Source of the DNA: Arthrobacter agilis
GTDB taxonomy: Bacteria; Actinomycetota; Actinomycetes; Actinomycetales; Micrococcaceae
NCBI RefSeq assembly: GCF_006494655.1
Contig: NZ_VHIM01000004.1
Location: 310,001 to 374,000, forward strand
DNA: 64,000 nt
Direction: 5' to 3'
Shown here: piece after piece, positions 16,867 to 24,301 of the stretch
Layout: each line of letters begins with the position of its first letter
Position numbering within the stretch: the first letter of the stretch is position 1
Made by a program: the position numbers and the translations under genes
The notes under the pieces: model-generated
Database searches by the model: none
Told to the model about the DNA's origin: nothing
The model's input: the letters and a program-made list of their open reading frames with translations, nothing else

Positions 16867-17301
16867 CTACTTCTCTCTCGCCTTGCGCGTCTCGCGGTCA
16901 TTCGCCTTCTGCAGGGCCGTCACGAGCTGGTCCTTGGTCATGGTGGAGCGGCCCGGCACATCGAGCTTCCGCGCGAGGTCGTAGAGGTGCTTCTTCGACG
17001 CGTTGGCGTCCACACCGCCGGCCGTCGGTGTGGCGTCGGAAGCGCTGTCGGCTCCCTGACCGGCCGCCTGGTCGTCCGACGGGCCCTTCGACCCCTTCGC
17101 CTCCCAGTGGTCTCCCACTTTCTCGAAGCCGTGCTTGAGCGAGGCGAAGGCCGTGCGGCGTGCTCGTTGGCCGTCGCCGTACTGGTCCTCCGCCGAGTCG
17201 AGGGTCGCCGCGAACGTGTCCTGGGCCTTCACCTCCGAGCGCTGGAGCGTACTCGGGAGCGTCTCCGCCTTGACCTTGCCGTCCTTCGTGAAACGGGACA
17301 T
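16867..17301 (-). CDS. ChaB-like protein with Rho-N/SAP-like C-terminus
   Basis: 144 residues in two parts. Residues 10-72 match the ChaB domain (LPSTLQRSEVKAQDTFAATL, AFASLKHGFEKVGDHW). Residues 105-140 form a short helix-extended-helix of Rho N-terminal/SAP type (KKHLYDLARKLDVPGRSTMT), which binds nucleic acid in other proteins; an Ala/Asp/Gly-rich linker separates them. I chose ATG 17301 (GAGGAAG upstream); a longer frame adds 13 acidic residues. Role unknown; a nucleoid or stress role is possible. Confidence 0.78.
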   Translation of the reverse strand: MSRFTKDGKVKAETLPSTLQRSEVKAQDTFAATLDSAEDQYGDGQRARRTAFASLKHGFEKVGDHWEAKGSKGPSDDQAAGQGADSASDATPTAGGVDANASKKHLYDLARKLDVPGRSTMTKDQLVTALQKANDRETRKAREK

Positions 17302-17672
17302 CGCTACTTCCTCGTCGTCGTCGTGCTCGATCCGGGCCACCCCGGTCCTGCCCGCGCCGGGCGCCGATGGTCTTGTTGTGCCGAAGATACCCTGTCCCGG
17401 CGGGGTCGTGGGGTCCGGAGGGATGTCGGTGCAGGCCTTCCGCTTTCACCATCCCGGAGGTCGGCCTGCGCAGGCGACCTCGGCCGTTCTTGAGACTTCC
17501 TCGTGTGTCTCATGGGTACGAACCGTCGGTCGATACCCCAGACTGGATGTATGACCCTGCTCGACCGCCCTCGTCCATCACCGGCCATCCGCGCCACCGG
17601 TCGGACCGGGACCCTCGACCAGAAACCGGCATCCTTCCGGCACATGGCCACCGCCATCAGCGGCGGCGCCGC
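17302..17672. other. Intergenic region without a supported gene
   Basis: 371 bases between divergent genes. I see no convincing coding frame. It holds inverted repeats: a 25-base near-palindrome at 17457-17481 (arms GAGGTC/GACCTC around GCCTGCGCAGGC), TGAGAC/GTCTCA at 17491-17512, and GGGTA/TACCC at about 17515-17538. These could be operators or hairpins serving either flanking gene. Confidence 0.5.
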
Positions 17673-18059
17673 GTGAAGCCGCCGTTCGATCACGGAACCT
17701 ACGACAAGCTGGTCGATGCACTCGGATCGCAGGATCTCGCTGCGGCGTTCCTCGACTCGTTCACCTCGATGCTCGAGAGCCGCATCCGCCGCATCGAGCA
17801 GGCGCTGATCACGCAGGATCGCGAGGAGGCCATCACGGCGCTCCTGAGCCTGCGCTCCAGCGCCTCGATGGTCGGTGCGGCCCAGCTCGAGGAATCGACG
17901 ACCAAGGCCCTGGCCGGTGAGCGGATCGAGAGCACACCCGTCGGCCCGCTCGTGCGGAAGCTGCAGGGCCAGGCCGACCTGTTCACCAGGGCCACGCTCC
18001 AGCTGAGCCGTACCGACGCGGCTCCGCAGGCCGTTCGAGGTGCCCGGAAGAGAGCCTGA
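17673..18059 (+). CDS. Hpt-like protein lacking the phospho-histidine
   Basis: 128 residues, almost all helical, resembling a histidine-phosphotransfer (Hpt) four-helix bundle: FLDSFTSMLESRIRRIEQAL followed by ALLSLRSSASMVGAAQLEE. In true Hpt domains this second segment reads AHxLKGSSxxxGA; here the His position is Leu58 and the Lys-Gly are Arg-Ser, so it cannot accept phosphate there. The GTG start at 17673 is chosen because the fold begins immediately after; ribosome site weak. It may be a non-phosphorylatable docking protein (inference). Confidence 0.6.
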   Translation: MKPPFDHGTYDKLVDALGSQDLAAAFLDSFTSMLESRIRRIEQALITQDREEAITALLSLRSSASMVGAAQLEESTTKALAGERIESTPVGPLVRKLQGQADLFTRATLQLSRTDAAPQAVRGARKRA

Positions 18060-18092
18060 CCCGCTGCGACCGGCGTCCCGGCACCCCGGGCT

Positions 18093-18140
18093 GCTCGTCA
18101 GGTCGTCTGCTCGTCTGCTCGTCAGCTCGTCAGCTCGTCA
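18093..18140. repeat. Six tandem 8-base repeats overlapping a stop codon
   Basis: Six units of GCTCGTCA or close variants run without gaps. The last unit contains the stop codon of the ATP-grasp gene on the minus strand, so unit gain or loss would change only its 3' end. Confidence 0.85.
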
Positions 18141-19085
18141 GCCGAGGGTCTTGAGATATCTGACCAGTTCGCGTGGGGCCGAAGCAGGCGCCACCGCCTC
18201 GACCGCGGCGTTGTAGTTGGTGTTCGTGTTGACGTCGTAGGTCAGCACGCGGCCGTCGGCGGTCTCGATGAACTCGATGCCGCACACCTCGAGGTTGTTG
18301 AGCCGGGCGAACTGCTCGAACTGTGCCACCAAGCGGTGGTCGATGTTCTGGCGGAGGGCGAAGAGCTGCTGGTCCGGCTCGGGCGCGATGGTCGCGCCCG
18401 GCGGCATGATGGGGCGGCCCGTGTGCGGGTCGATCGCGCACGCATCCGCAGGGCACAGCTGGAATCCGCCCCGGGCGGTATCCGCCGTGATCGCATAGAC
18501 GAATCGCCCGCCCACGATCTCGGCACGTGTGATGAACGGCTCGGCAGCCTGGATGAACTCCTGCACCAGTGTGATGCCGTCCGCCGGCTCCTCGAACCCG
18601 TCCGAGCCGACGTACTCGGCCAGCTCGTCGTGGGACTCGAACTTCCGGACGCCGAGCCCCTTGCCACCCTGGTTGTGCTTGACGATGAACGGAGCCTCGA
18701 AGCTCTCCGCGGCCTCGAGGATCCGGTTGCGCCCCACCGCCGCGATGGTGCGCGGCGTGTCGATGCCTGCAGCCTTCAGCGCGGTCAGCTGGTCCACCTT
18801 GCTCATCTCGAGTTCGAGCACACGGCGGCCGTTGACCGTCCGCCGACCGTGCGCCTCGAGCCAGGAGAGGACCGATCGGGCGTAATCCTTGGACAACCCG
18901 TGGTCCCGCGTGTGCGCCGAGGCGCTGATGCGGGACCAGAAGATGCCTTCAGGCGGCACGGAGTCCAGATCCAGCACGCCGTCGGTGAGCAGCCACTCCA
19001 CCACGTCGACTCCCTCGGCCTCGAAGGCGCGGGCGAAGGGCGGGAACCATTCGGGGTTCTCGTGCAGCGCGTAGACCGTGGTCAC
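18138..19085 (-). CDS. ATP-grasp superfamily ligase, RimK-like
   Basis: 315 residues. The N-terminal 90 residues form the pre-ATP-grasp domain; VDQLTALKAAGIDTPRTIAA opens the ATP-grasp core; APFIVKHNQGGKGLGVRKFE is the flexible Gly-rich ATP loop; LTYDVNTNTNYN carries the metal-binding Asp/Asn set near residue 295. Such enzymes join an acyl phosphate to an amine; no substrate is visible from the neighbours. The GTG start at 19085 has AAGGAACCCCC upstream. Ends in a repeat array. Confidence 0.82.
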   Translation of the reverse strand: MTTVYALHENPEWFPPFARAFEAEGVDVVEWLLTDGVLDLDSVPPEGIFWSRISASAHTRDHGLSKDYARSVLSWLEAHGRRTVNGRRVLELEMSKVDQLTALKAAGIDTPRTIAAVGRNRILEAAESFEAPFIVKHNQGGKGLGVRKFESHDELAEYVGSDGFEEPADGITLVQEFIQAAEPFITRAEIVGGRFVYAITADTARGGFQLCPADACAIDPHTGRPIMPPGATIAPEPDQQLFALRQNIDHRLVAQFEQFARLNNLEVCGIEFIETADGRVLTYDVNTNTNYNAAVEAVAPASAPRELVRYLKTLG

Positions 19086-19274
19086 GGGGGTTCCTTCCGA
19101 TGGGCGAGCGGGTCTCTGGGGTAACCGGTTCGCCAGGGCCGCTATTCCGACGGCGGTCCCGAGACCCGCGTCTGCGGACGGTCGCCGGGTCGGGACCGAG
19201 GCGCTAGGGTCGAGTCCGAGACCGGCCGATGCCGCTCGGACGTGGCCCGGCGCTGGCCGGCGGGAGGGGACACC

Positions 19275-20186
19275 ATGCAGCGGACCGGCAGGGGCTGGAC
19301 GTGGGAGCTGTGGATCGTGCTCGGAGGAGTTCTCGCGGCGTCCGCCGGCGCGGTGCTGCTGGGTCGCAGCGTCGAGCAGCACACGGCGAGTTTCGGCTGG
19401 TTCGCCTACGCCCCGCTCTCCTCCGGGACGCTCTCCCCTGCGTCGGGTGTGCCGACCGCCGGTGAGCTGTTCGGCTACGGGATCGCCGTCGTCGGCTTCA
19501 CCATCCTCGCGTGGACCCTCGGCTTCCGGGTGAGCCCTCGGGCCGCACCGGCACTGCCCGTCGCTGCTTCCCGACGACTGCGTGTCGCGGCCTCCTGCCT
19601 CGCGGGCGCCGCTCTCCTCCTGGTGCTCGGTGGCGGGGCGCTCCTCGCAACCGCCCCGCCGTCCGTGCCCTTGCTGGGGCCGCTGGCGGAGCCGGGCCTC
19701 GAGGTCAGCAGCGCCTACGGGTCCTCCCTCGTGGTCGCGTACGACGGCGGATCGGGCTCCCCGTGGATCCCGGGGGTGGTCCTGCTCCTCGTCGGCCTCG
19801 GCACGAGCGCGACGGCGCTCGGCCGGCGCGCAGGCCGTGGTCCAGGAGGCAAAGGCCCAGAAGGCAAGGGTCCAGGACCAGGAACCGTTGGGCAGGGCAT
19901 CGGCGCGCCCGGAGGCAGCGACGACGGAACGGACGGCGCCGGCGCGGTGGGTGCGATGAGCACCCGATCCCTGCGACCGTTCGCCCTCGGGGGTTCCGGC
20001 TGTCTGCTCGTGGGTCTCCTGATCGCACTGGTCGCCGGGCGGACAGGCCGTGAGGTCCTGCCCGCAGCGGGCCTGACCGATCCGGTGACGCTCGGCTGGA
20101 GCCTGCTGGTGGTCGGCGTCGCGCTGGGCTCGGGCCTGGCCGGCTACGTCGTGGGCGCGCACCCAGGGGCTGCCCGCCGACCCTGA
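19275..20186 (+). CDS. Hypothetical polytopic membrane protein
   Basis: 303 residues, not recognised. About six transmembrane helices: roughly 10-30, 62-82, 97-117 and 160-180, then a long glycine-rich hydrophilic loop (about 185-225, built from repeats like PGGKGPEGKGPGPG), then two more helices near 240-258 and 270-293. The ATG at 19275 follows GGGAGGGGACACC. Actinobacterial conserved membrane proteins of this layout have no assigned role. Confidence 0.65.
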   Translation: MQRTGRGWTWELWIVLGGVLAASAGAVLLGRSVEQHTASFGWFAYAPLSSGTLSPASGVPTAGELFGYGIAVVGFTILAWTLGFRVSPRAAPALPVAASRRLRVAASCLAGAALLLVLGGGALLATAPPSVPLLGPLAEPGLEVSSAYGSSLVVAYDGGSGSPWIPGVVLLLVGLGTSATALGRRAGRGPGGKGPEGKGPGPGTVGQGIGAPGGSDDGTDGAGAVGAMSTRSLRPFALGGSGCLLVGLLIALVAGRTGREVLPAAGLTDPVTLGWSLLVVGVALGSGLAGYVVGAHPGAARRP

Positions 20187-20229
20187 CGGCACGGACGCGG
20201 CGAGCCCTTCCCCTACCCCTGGAGGAACC

Positions 20230-21801
20230 TCAGCCCCTGATGAAGATGCCGTTACCCGGCCCCAGAGGCAGGTCGAGGTAGAAGAAGACCGTGAGGATGG
20301 CGACCCAGGCCAGCCAGAACGGCACCACGAACGGCAGCATCCGGGCCATCAGGGTGCCGAGCCCGGCGTTCGGCTCGTACTTCCGGAGCATCGTGAGCAG
20401 CACGATCATGTACGGGTTCAGGGGCGTGATGACCTGCGTGGCCGAATCGCCGACGCGGAAGGCGCCCTGGATGAAGGCGGGCTCGTAGCCGAGCAGGGCG
20501 AACAGCGGCACGAAGACCGATGCCATGAGGGTCCACATCGAGGAACCCGAGATGATGAACAGATTGAGCACGGAGGCCAGCAGGATGAACGCGATGATCG
20601 CCGGATAGCCGGTCAGGCCGATGGCCTCGAGCCCGGTCGCCCCCGCGACGGCGATCCAGGAGCCGATCCCCGACCAGTTGAAGAGCGCGATGAACTGGCC
20701 GAGGATGAAGGCCAGCACCAGGAACCCCGCCATGTCCTTGATGGCCTCGCCCATGACGCGCGGGACGTCCCGACCCGTGGTGATGGTCCCCACGATCCGC
20801 CCGTAGACGAGGCCGGGAATGGTGAACAGCAGGAAGACGATGAAGACGATCGAGCTCAGCAGCGGCGAGCGCGGGAGGAACCCGCCGGTCTCGTTGCGCC
20901 ACGGCGACCCGGGCACGAGCACTGCCACCAGTATCGCGAGGACGACGACGGCGCCCGCGATCACGGACCACCGCAGGCCGCGTGCCTCCTCCGGGTCGAG
21001 TTCCGCTGTGAGGACCACGGGTGCCGACGCAAGTTCGCCGTCCTCCACCACCTCGTCGACGGGGACGGACTGGCGGGTGAGCCGTGGCTCGAGCACCTTG
21101 TCGATGATGAAGCCTGCGATCACGATCAGCACCACCGAGGACACGGCATTGAAGTAGTAGTTGGAGAGCGGAGTGACGGCGGCGCCGGCGTTCGGCAGGT
21201 TCTCCGTGACCGCCGTCGTGATCCCCGCGAACAGGGCATCGAGGCTCGTGACCAGCAGATTCGTGGAATAGCCTGCTCCCGCGGCTGCGAAGCCGCCGAG
21301 CAGGCCTGCCACCGGGTGGCGCCCCGCCGCCTTGAAGACGAGTGCGACCAAAGGCGGGATGATCACGAACGCGGAGTCGGACATGACCGAGCCCACCACG
21401 CCCACGAAGCCGACGGCATACGGCAGCGCCCAGCGTGGCGCTGATCCGAAGACCCGCCGGATGAGCGCCCCGAGGAGCCCGGACTTCTCCGCGACGCCCA
21501 CGGCGAGCAGGATGGGCAGCACCGTGGCGAGCGGCGGGAAGCCGAGATAGTTGGCGCCGAGGTTCTCCGTCAGCCAGGTGAGACCCTCGGCGGTGAAGAG
21601 TCCACGGATGACCGTGGCCTCCTCGGCGCCGGGCACCTGGACGGTCACGTTCGCGAGGGCCATGCCGGTGGTGACCACGGCCGTGATGGCGAACAGGATG
21701 AGGAACAGCATGAACGGATCGGGCAGCTTGTTGCCCACCCTCTCCACACCGGTGAGGAAGCGGTCGCCCAACCCGGGGCGGACTGCTGCAGTGGATGACA
21801 T
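20230..21801 (-). CDS. AbgT-family transporter
   Basis: 523 residues, the usual length for AbgT proteins, which move p-aminobenzoyl-glutamate or export antifolates using ion gradients. Clear family segments: VGNKLPDPFMLFLILF at the N-terminus, GFPPLATVLPILLAVGVAEK, SDSAFVIIPPLVALVFKAAGRHP and GSSMWTLMASVFVPLF, ending in PLNPYMIVLLTMLRKYEPNAG. The ATG at 21801 has AAGGAGAACGC. It lies 57 bases after an M20 peptidase gene on the same strand, reproducing the Abg uptake plus hydrolase pairing seen in enterobacteria. Confidence 0.93.
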   Translation of the reverse strand: MSSTAAVRPGLGDRFLTGVERVGNKLPDPFMLFLILFAITAVVTTGMALANVTVQVPGAEEATVIRGLFTAEGLTWLTENLGANYLGFPPLATVLPILLAVGVAEKSGLLGALIRRVFGSAPRWALPYAVGFVGVVGSVMSDSAFVIIPPLVALVFKAAGRHPVAGLLGGFAAAGAGYSTNLLVTSLDALFAGITTAVTENLPNAGAAVTPLSNYYFNAVSSVVLIVIAGFIIDKVLEPRLTRQSVPVDEVVEDGELASAPVVLTAELDPEEARGLRWSVIAGAVVVLAILVAVLVPGSPWRNETGGFLPRSPLLSSIVFIVFLLFTIPGLVYGRIVGTITTGRDVPRVMGEAIKDMAGFLVLAFILGQFIALFNWSGIGSWIAVAGATGLEAIGLTGYPAIIAFILLASVLNLFIISGSSMWTLMASVFVPLFALLGYEPAFIQGAFRVGDSATQVITPLNPYMIVLLTMLRKYEPNAGLGTLMARMLPFVVPFWLAWVAILTVFFYLDLPLGPGNGIFIRG

Positions 21802-21858
21802 GCGTTCTCCTTGGCGGTGGGTGCTGCGGATGGGGCGGATGCTGCTGGTCGGGGCGGG

Positions 21859-23178
21859 TCAGGCGAAGTAGGCCGGCACGTCGATCGCGCCGCCCTGCGC
21901 CACGAACTCCTCGTGCACCGCGGCGCGGAGGGACGGGTCGCTCAGGTAGTCGAGGGCGGTCAGGGCGAGCCCGACGGCGCCGTCGAGCGCCCCCTGCTCC
22001 GCCGCCTCACTGCGCGCAGCCTCCGCGAAGCCGCGCGTGTGCAGCGCCGTGGCCGGCTCGGCGATGCGGATGAGCGGGTGGATGCCGGGAACGCGATAGC
22101 TGACGTTCCCGAAGTCCGTCGACGCGGCCAGGGTGTCCGAGACGACGCCGAGCGGAAGCGGTGAGCGCCCTCGCCGCTGCTGGGCAGCGACCCACCGGCC
22201 GGTGAGCGCGGCGTTGGTGCGGATGGGGAGCGACGGCGGATGCTCGTCCCACTGCAGCTCGACCCCCGTCCCCGTCATCAGTGCGGCACCCCGCGCCACG
22301 TCCTCGAGCCGTGCGCTGAGGTCCCTCAGCGTGGCCGGCTGCTGGGACCGCGCGTAGAGCTTCAGCACCGCGCGCCCCGGGATGATGTTCGGGCTCTCCC
22401 CGCCCTCGGTGATGTTGGTGTGCACGCGGTCCGACGGCGGCAGTTGCTGCCGCAGCAGACCGATACCCTGGTACGCGAGGTTGGCGGCGTCGAGCGCGTT
22501 GCGTCCCATAAAGGGCTGCGCGGATGCATGCGCCTCCACCCCCGTGAACGTCATGGTGAGCAGGCGGCGTCCGAGCCACACCTGGTCGGCGAGGTCGTAG
22601 CCGTACGGGTGCACCATGACGGCGGCGTCGACGTCGTCGAAGGCGCCGTTGCGTGCCATGACCTCCTTGCCGGAATGTCCCTCCTCTGCCGGCGTGCCGA
22701 GGAACACGACGCGGCCGGGCAACCGGCCCGCCACCGAGGCCAGGGCAAGGAACGCTCCGAGTCCGGCCGCGGCGATCACGTTGTGCCCGCAAGCATGGCC
22801 GATCTCCGGGAGGGCGTCGTACTCGGCGAGGATCGCGATGGTCGGCCCGCTGTCCGCGGCACCGATCTCCGCGCGCACCGATGTCTCGACCCCGTGGACA
22901 CCGAGCCGCGCATCGTGGCCGTGGCGGGAGAGCTCCTGATGCAGGAACATCGCGCTGTGATGCTCCCTGAAGGCCGTCTCGGGGTGGGCGTGCAGGTGCT
23001 GGACCACGTGCCGCAGACGGTCGGCCACGCGGTCGGCGCCGCGCTCGACGTCGCGGCACAGATCTTCGGGTGCGCCCGTGAAGGTCGAGGGCGTCGGCGC
23101 GGCGTGGGCGAGGAGCCGACGCGTGCGGTCGTCGATGGACTGCAGGTAGGCGTGGTCGGGCTCGGAGGGTCGGCTCAT
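21859..23178 (-). CDS. M20-family amidohydrolase/peptidase (AbgB-like)
   Basis: 439-residue metallopeptidase. Metal ligands are visible in EYDALPEIGHACGHN, GTPAEEGHSGKE and MVHPYG; the lid/dimer domain follows (TFTGVEAHASAQPFMGRNAL, TNITEGGESPNIIPG). With the downstream AbgT gene it likely hydrolyses p-aminobenzoyl-glutamate or a related amide (inference). The ATG at 23178 has no ribosome site; a TAAGCT -10 box ends 6 bases upstream, so the mRNA is probably leaderless. Confidence 0.9.
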   Translation of the reverse strand: MSRPSEPDHAYLQSIDDRTRRLLAHAAPTPSTFTGAPEDLCRDVERGADRVADRLRHVVQHLHAHPETAFREHHSAMFLHQELSRHGHDARLGVHGVETSVRAEIGAADSGPTIAILAEYDALPEIGHACGHNVIAAAGLGAFLALASVAGRLPGRVVFLGTPAEEGHSGKEVMARNGAFDDVDAAVMVHPYGYDLADQVWLGRRLLTMTFTGVEAHASAQPFMGRNALDAANLAYQGIGLLRQQLPPSDRVHTNITEGGESPNIIPGRAVLKLYARSQQPATLRDLSARLEDVARGAALMTGTGVELQWDEHPPSLPIRTNAALTGRWVAAQQRRGRSPLPLGVVSDTLAASTDFGNVSYRVPGIHPLIRIAEPATALHTRGFAEAARSEAAEQGALDGAVGLALTALDYLSDPSLRAAVHEEFVAQGGAIDVPAYFA

Positions 23179-23184
23179 TCGAGT

Positions 23185-23190
23185 AGCTTA
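23185..23190 (-). promoter_or_regulatory. -10 box giving a leaderless M20 transcript
   Basis: TAAGCT on the minus strand followed by ACTCGA and the ATG at 23178; transcription would begin at or next to the start codon. Confidence 0.5.
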
Positions 23191-23352
23191 GGCAACGATC
23201 AGCAGGCTGGGCAGTCCCCGGAGGGAACGCTACGCCGGGTGGTGCAAAAGATAACGCCCCCGAAATATCCCGGCAACACCGCTCGCGAACCATGGAGGCA
23301 GCGGGCCGACGGAATCAGCGGCGCGCACCACGCTTACCACCAAGGAGCACGC

Positions 23353-23574
23353 ATGACCGCCACGGCCCTCCCCACCACCGCCCGAATCCTCGATCTCACC
23401 ACGGTCGGCACCGGGACCGTGGTCGAGGCGCGCCGCAAGAACGAGGTGCATTACCGCGGCTGTGTCGAGGACGCGGCGCCAGGGCTCGGCGTCGTCTGGA
23501 TCCGCGACGACATGGCCGGCCACCGGGCCATCCTCCACCTCGACGAGTACAGCATCTGGCAGGTCGGCGCCTGA
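23353..23574 (+). CDS. Conserved hypothetical small protein
   Basis: 73 residues, ATG with GGAGCACGC upstream. After an Ala/Thr-rich start the chain looks like a small beta barrel: VGTGTVVEARRKNEVHYRGC, APGLGVVWIRD, AILHLDEYSIWQVG. Not recognised; no membrane segment. Ends 25 bases from the stop of the convergent reductase-like gene. Confidence 0.6.
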   Translation: MTATALPTTARILDLTTVGTGTVVEARRKNEVHYRGCVEDAAPGLGVVWIRDDMAGHRAILHLDEYSIWQVGA

Positions 23575-23591
23575 GGTGGCCGTCCGTGCGG

Positions 23592-23605
23592 CCGGTGATC
23601 ACCGG
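23592..23605. terminator. Perfect palindrome at convergent gene ends
   Basis: CCGGTGATCACCGG, a perfect 14-base dyad (extended by GG/GCC), overlapping the stop codon of the reductase-like gene on the minus strand. Possible short bidirectional terminator. Confidence 0.4.
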
Positions 23606-24168
23606 GCCACGCGGTAGCGCAGATAGGTCACGCCCGAGCCGAAGGGGCGCTGTTCCACGAGGTCGAGGTCGGTGCGCTGCTCCGCCCGCGGGAAGAACGG
23701 GACACCGCCGCCCACGATCACCGGGTACACCCTGATGCGGTACTCGTCGATCAGACCCGACGCAGCGGCGCTCGCTGCCAGGCGCGCGCCTCCGATCGCG
23801 ATGTCGCCCGTACCCGGTTCCCCGGAGAGCTGCTCGATCTCGTCCGTCACGGCTCCGGAGGCGAGACGCGTGTTCGTGCCGGTCACGGACTGCAGGCTCG
23901 TGGAGAAGACGACCTTGCGCAGCTGGTTCCAGACGTCGGCGAACTCCCGTTCCTTCTCATCGAGCGCCCCGTCCCGGCCGACCGTCTCCCAGTAGAGCAT
24001 CGTCTCGTACAGGTTCCGGCCGAGGAGGTGGACGTCAGCGCCCCGCACCTCGTCGAGGGCCAACTGGAACACGTCGTCGTCCGGGACCGACCAGTCGAAG
24101 CGGCCGTCGGGTCCCACGATGTAGCCGTCCAGCGACATGCTCATCGAATATGCCACGGTGCGTGCCAC
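23599..24168 (-). CDS. Dihydrofolate reductase family protein (RibD C-terminal type)
   Basis: 189 residues with the typical start MSMSLDGYIVGPDGRFDW and the segment LLGRNLYETMLYWET, followed by GDIAIGGARLAASAAASGLI, the NADPH-binding region, and VYPVIVGGGVPFF. Such proteins are common NADPH-dependent reductases of unknown substrate in actinobacteria and are not true folate enzymes. The GTG start at 24168 has GAGGAGGATC upstream. Confidence 0.88.
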   Translation of the reverse strand: MARTVAYSMSMSLDGYIVGPDGRFDWSVPDDDVFQLALDEVRGADVHLLGRNLYETMLYWETVGRDGALDEKEREFADVWNQLRKVVFSTSLQSVTGTNTRLASGAVTDEIEQLSGEPGTGDIAIGGARLAASAAASGLIDEYRIRVYPVIVGGGVPFFPRAEQRTDLDLVEQRPFGSGVTYLRYRVAR

Positions 24169-24289
24169 GATCCTCCTCGTTGCTCGGACTCGCGCTCCCG
24201 CCGGTCGGGTGCAACGGGATGCGACAGGTGCGTCAGCGTGCTGCCCGAAGGCTACGCCGGGAGCGCCACGAGGACCAGAGCCGCCCTCC

Positions 24290-24295
24290 TAGACT
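24290..24295 (+). promoter_or_regulatory. -10 box giving a leaderless ABC-F transcript
   Basis: TAGACT ends 6 bases before the ATG at 24302, so the transcript should begin at or beside the start codon, without a 5' leader or ribosome site. Confidence 0.5.
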
Positions 24296-24301
24296 GGGAG
24301 T

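Noticed and set aside
18093-18140. Repeat array considered as CRISPR
   Set aside because: Units are only 8 bases, without spacers, and no cas gene is near.
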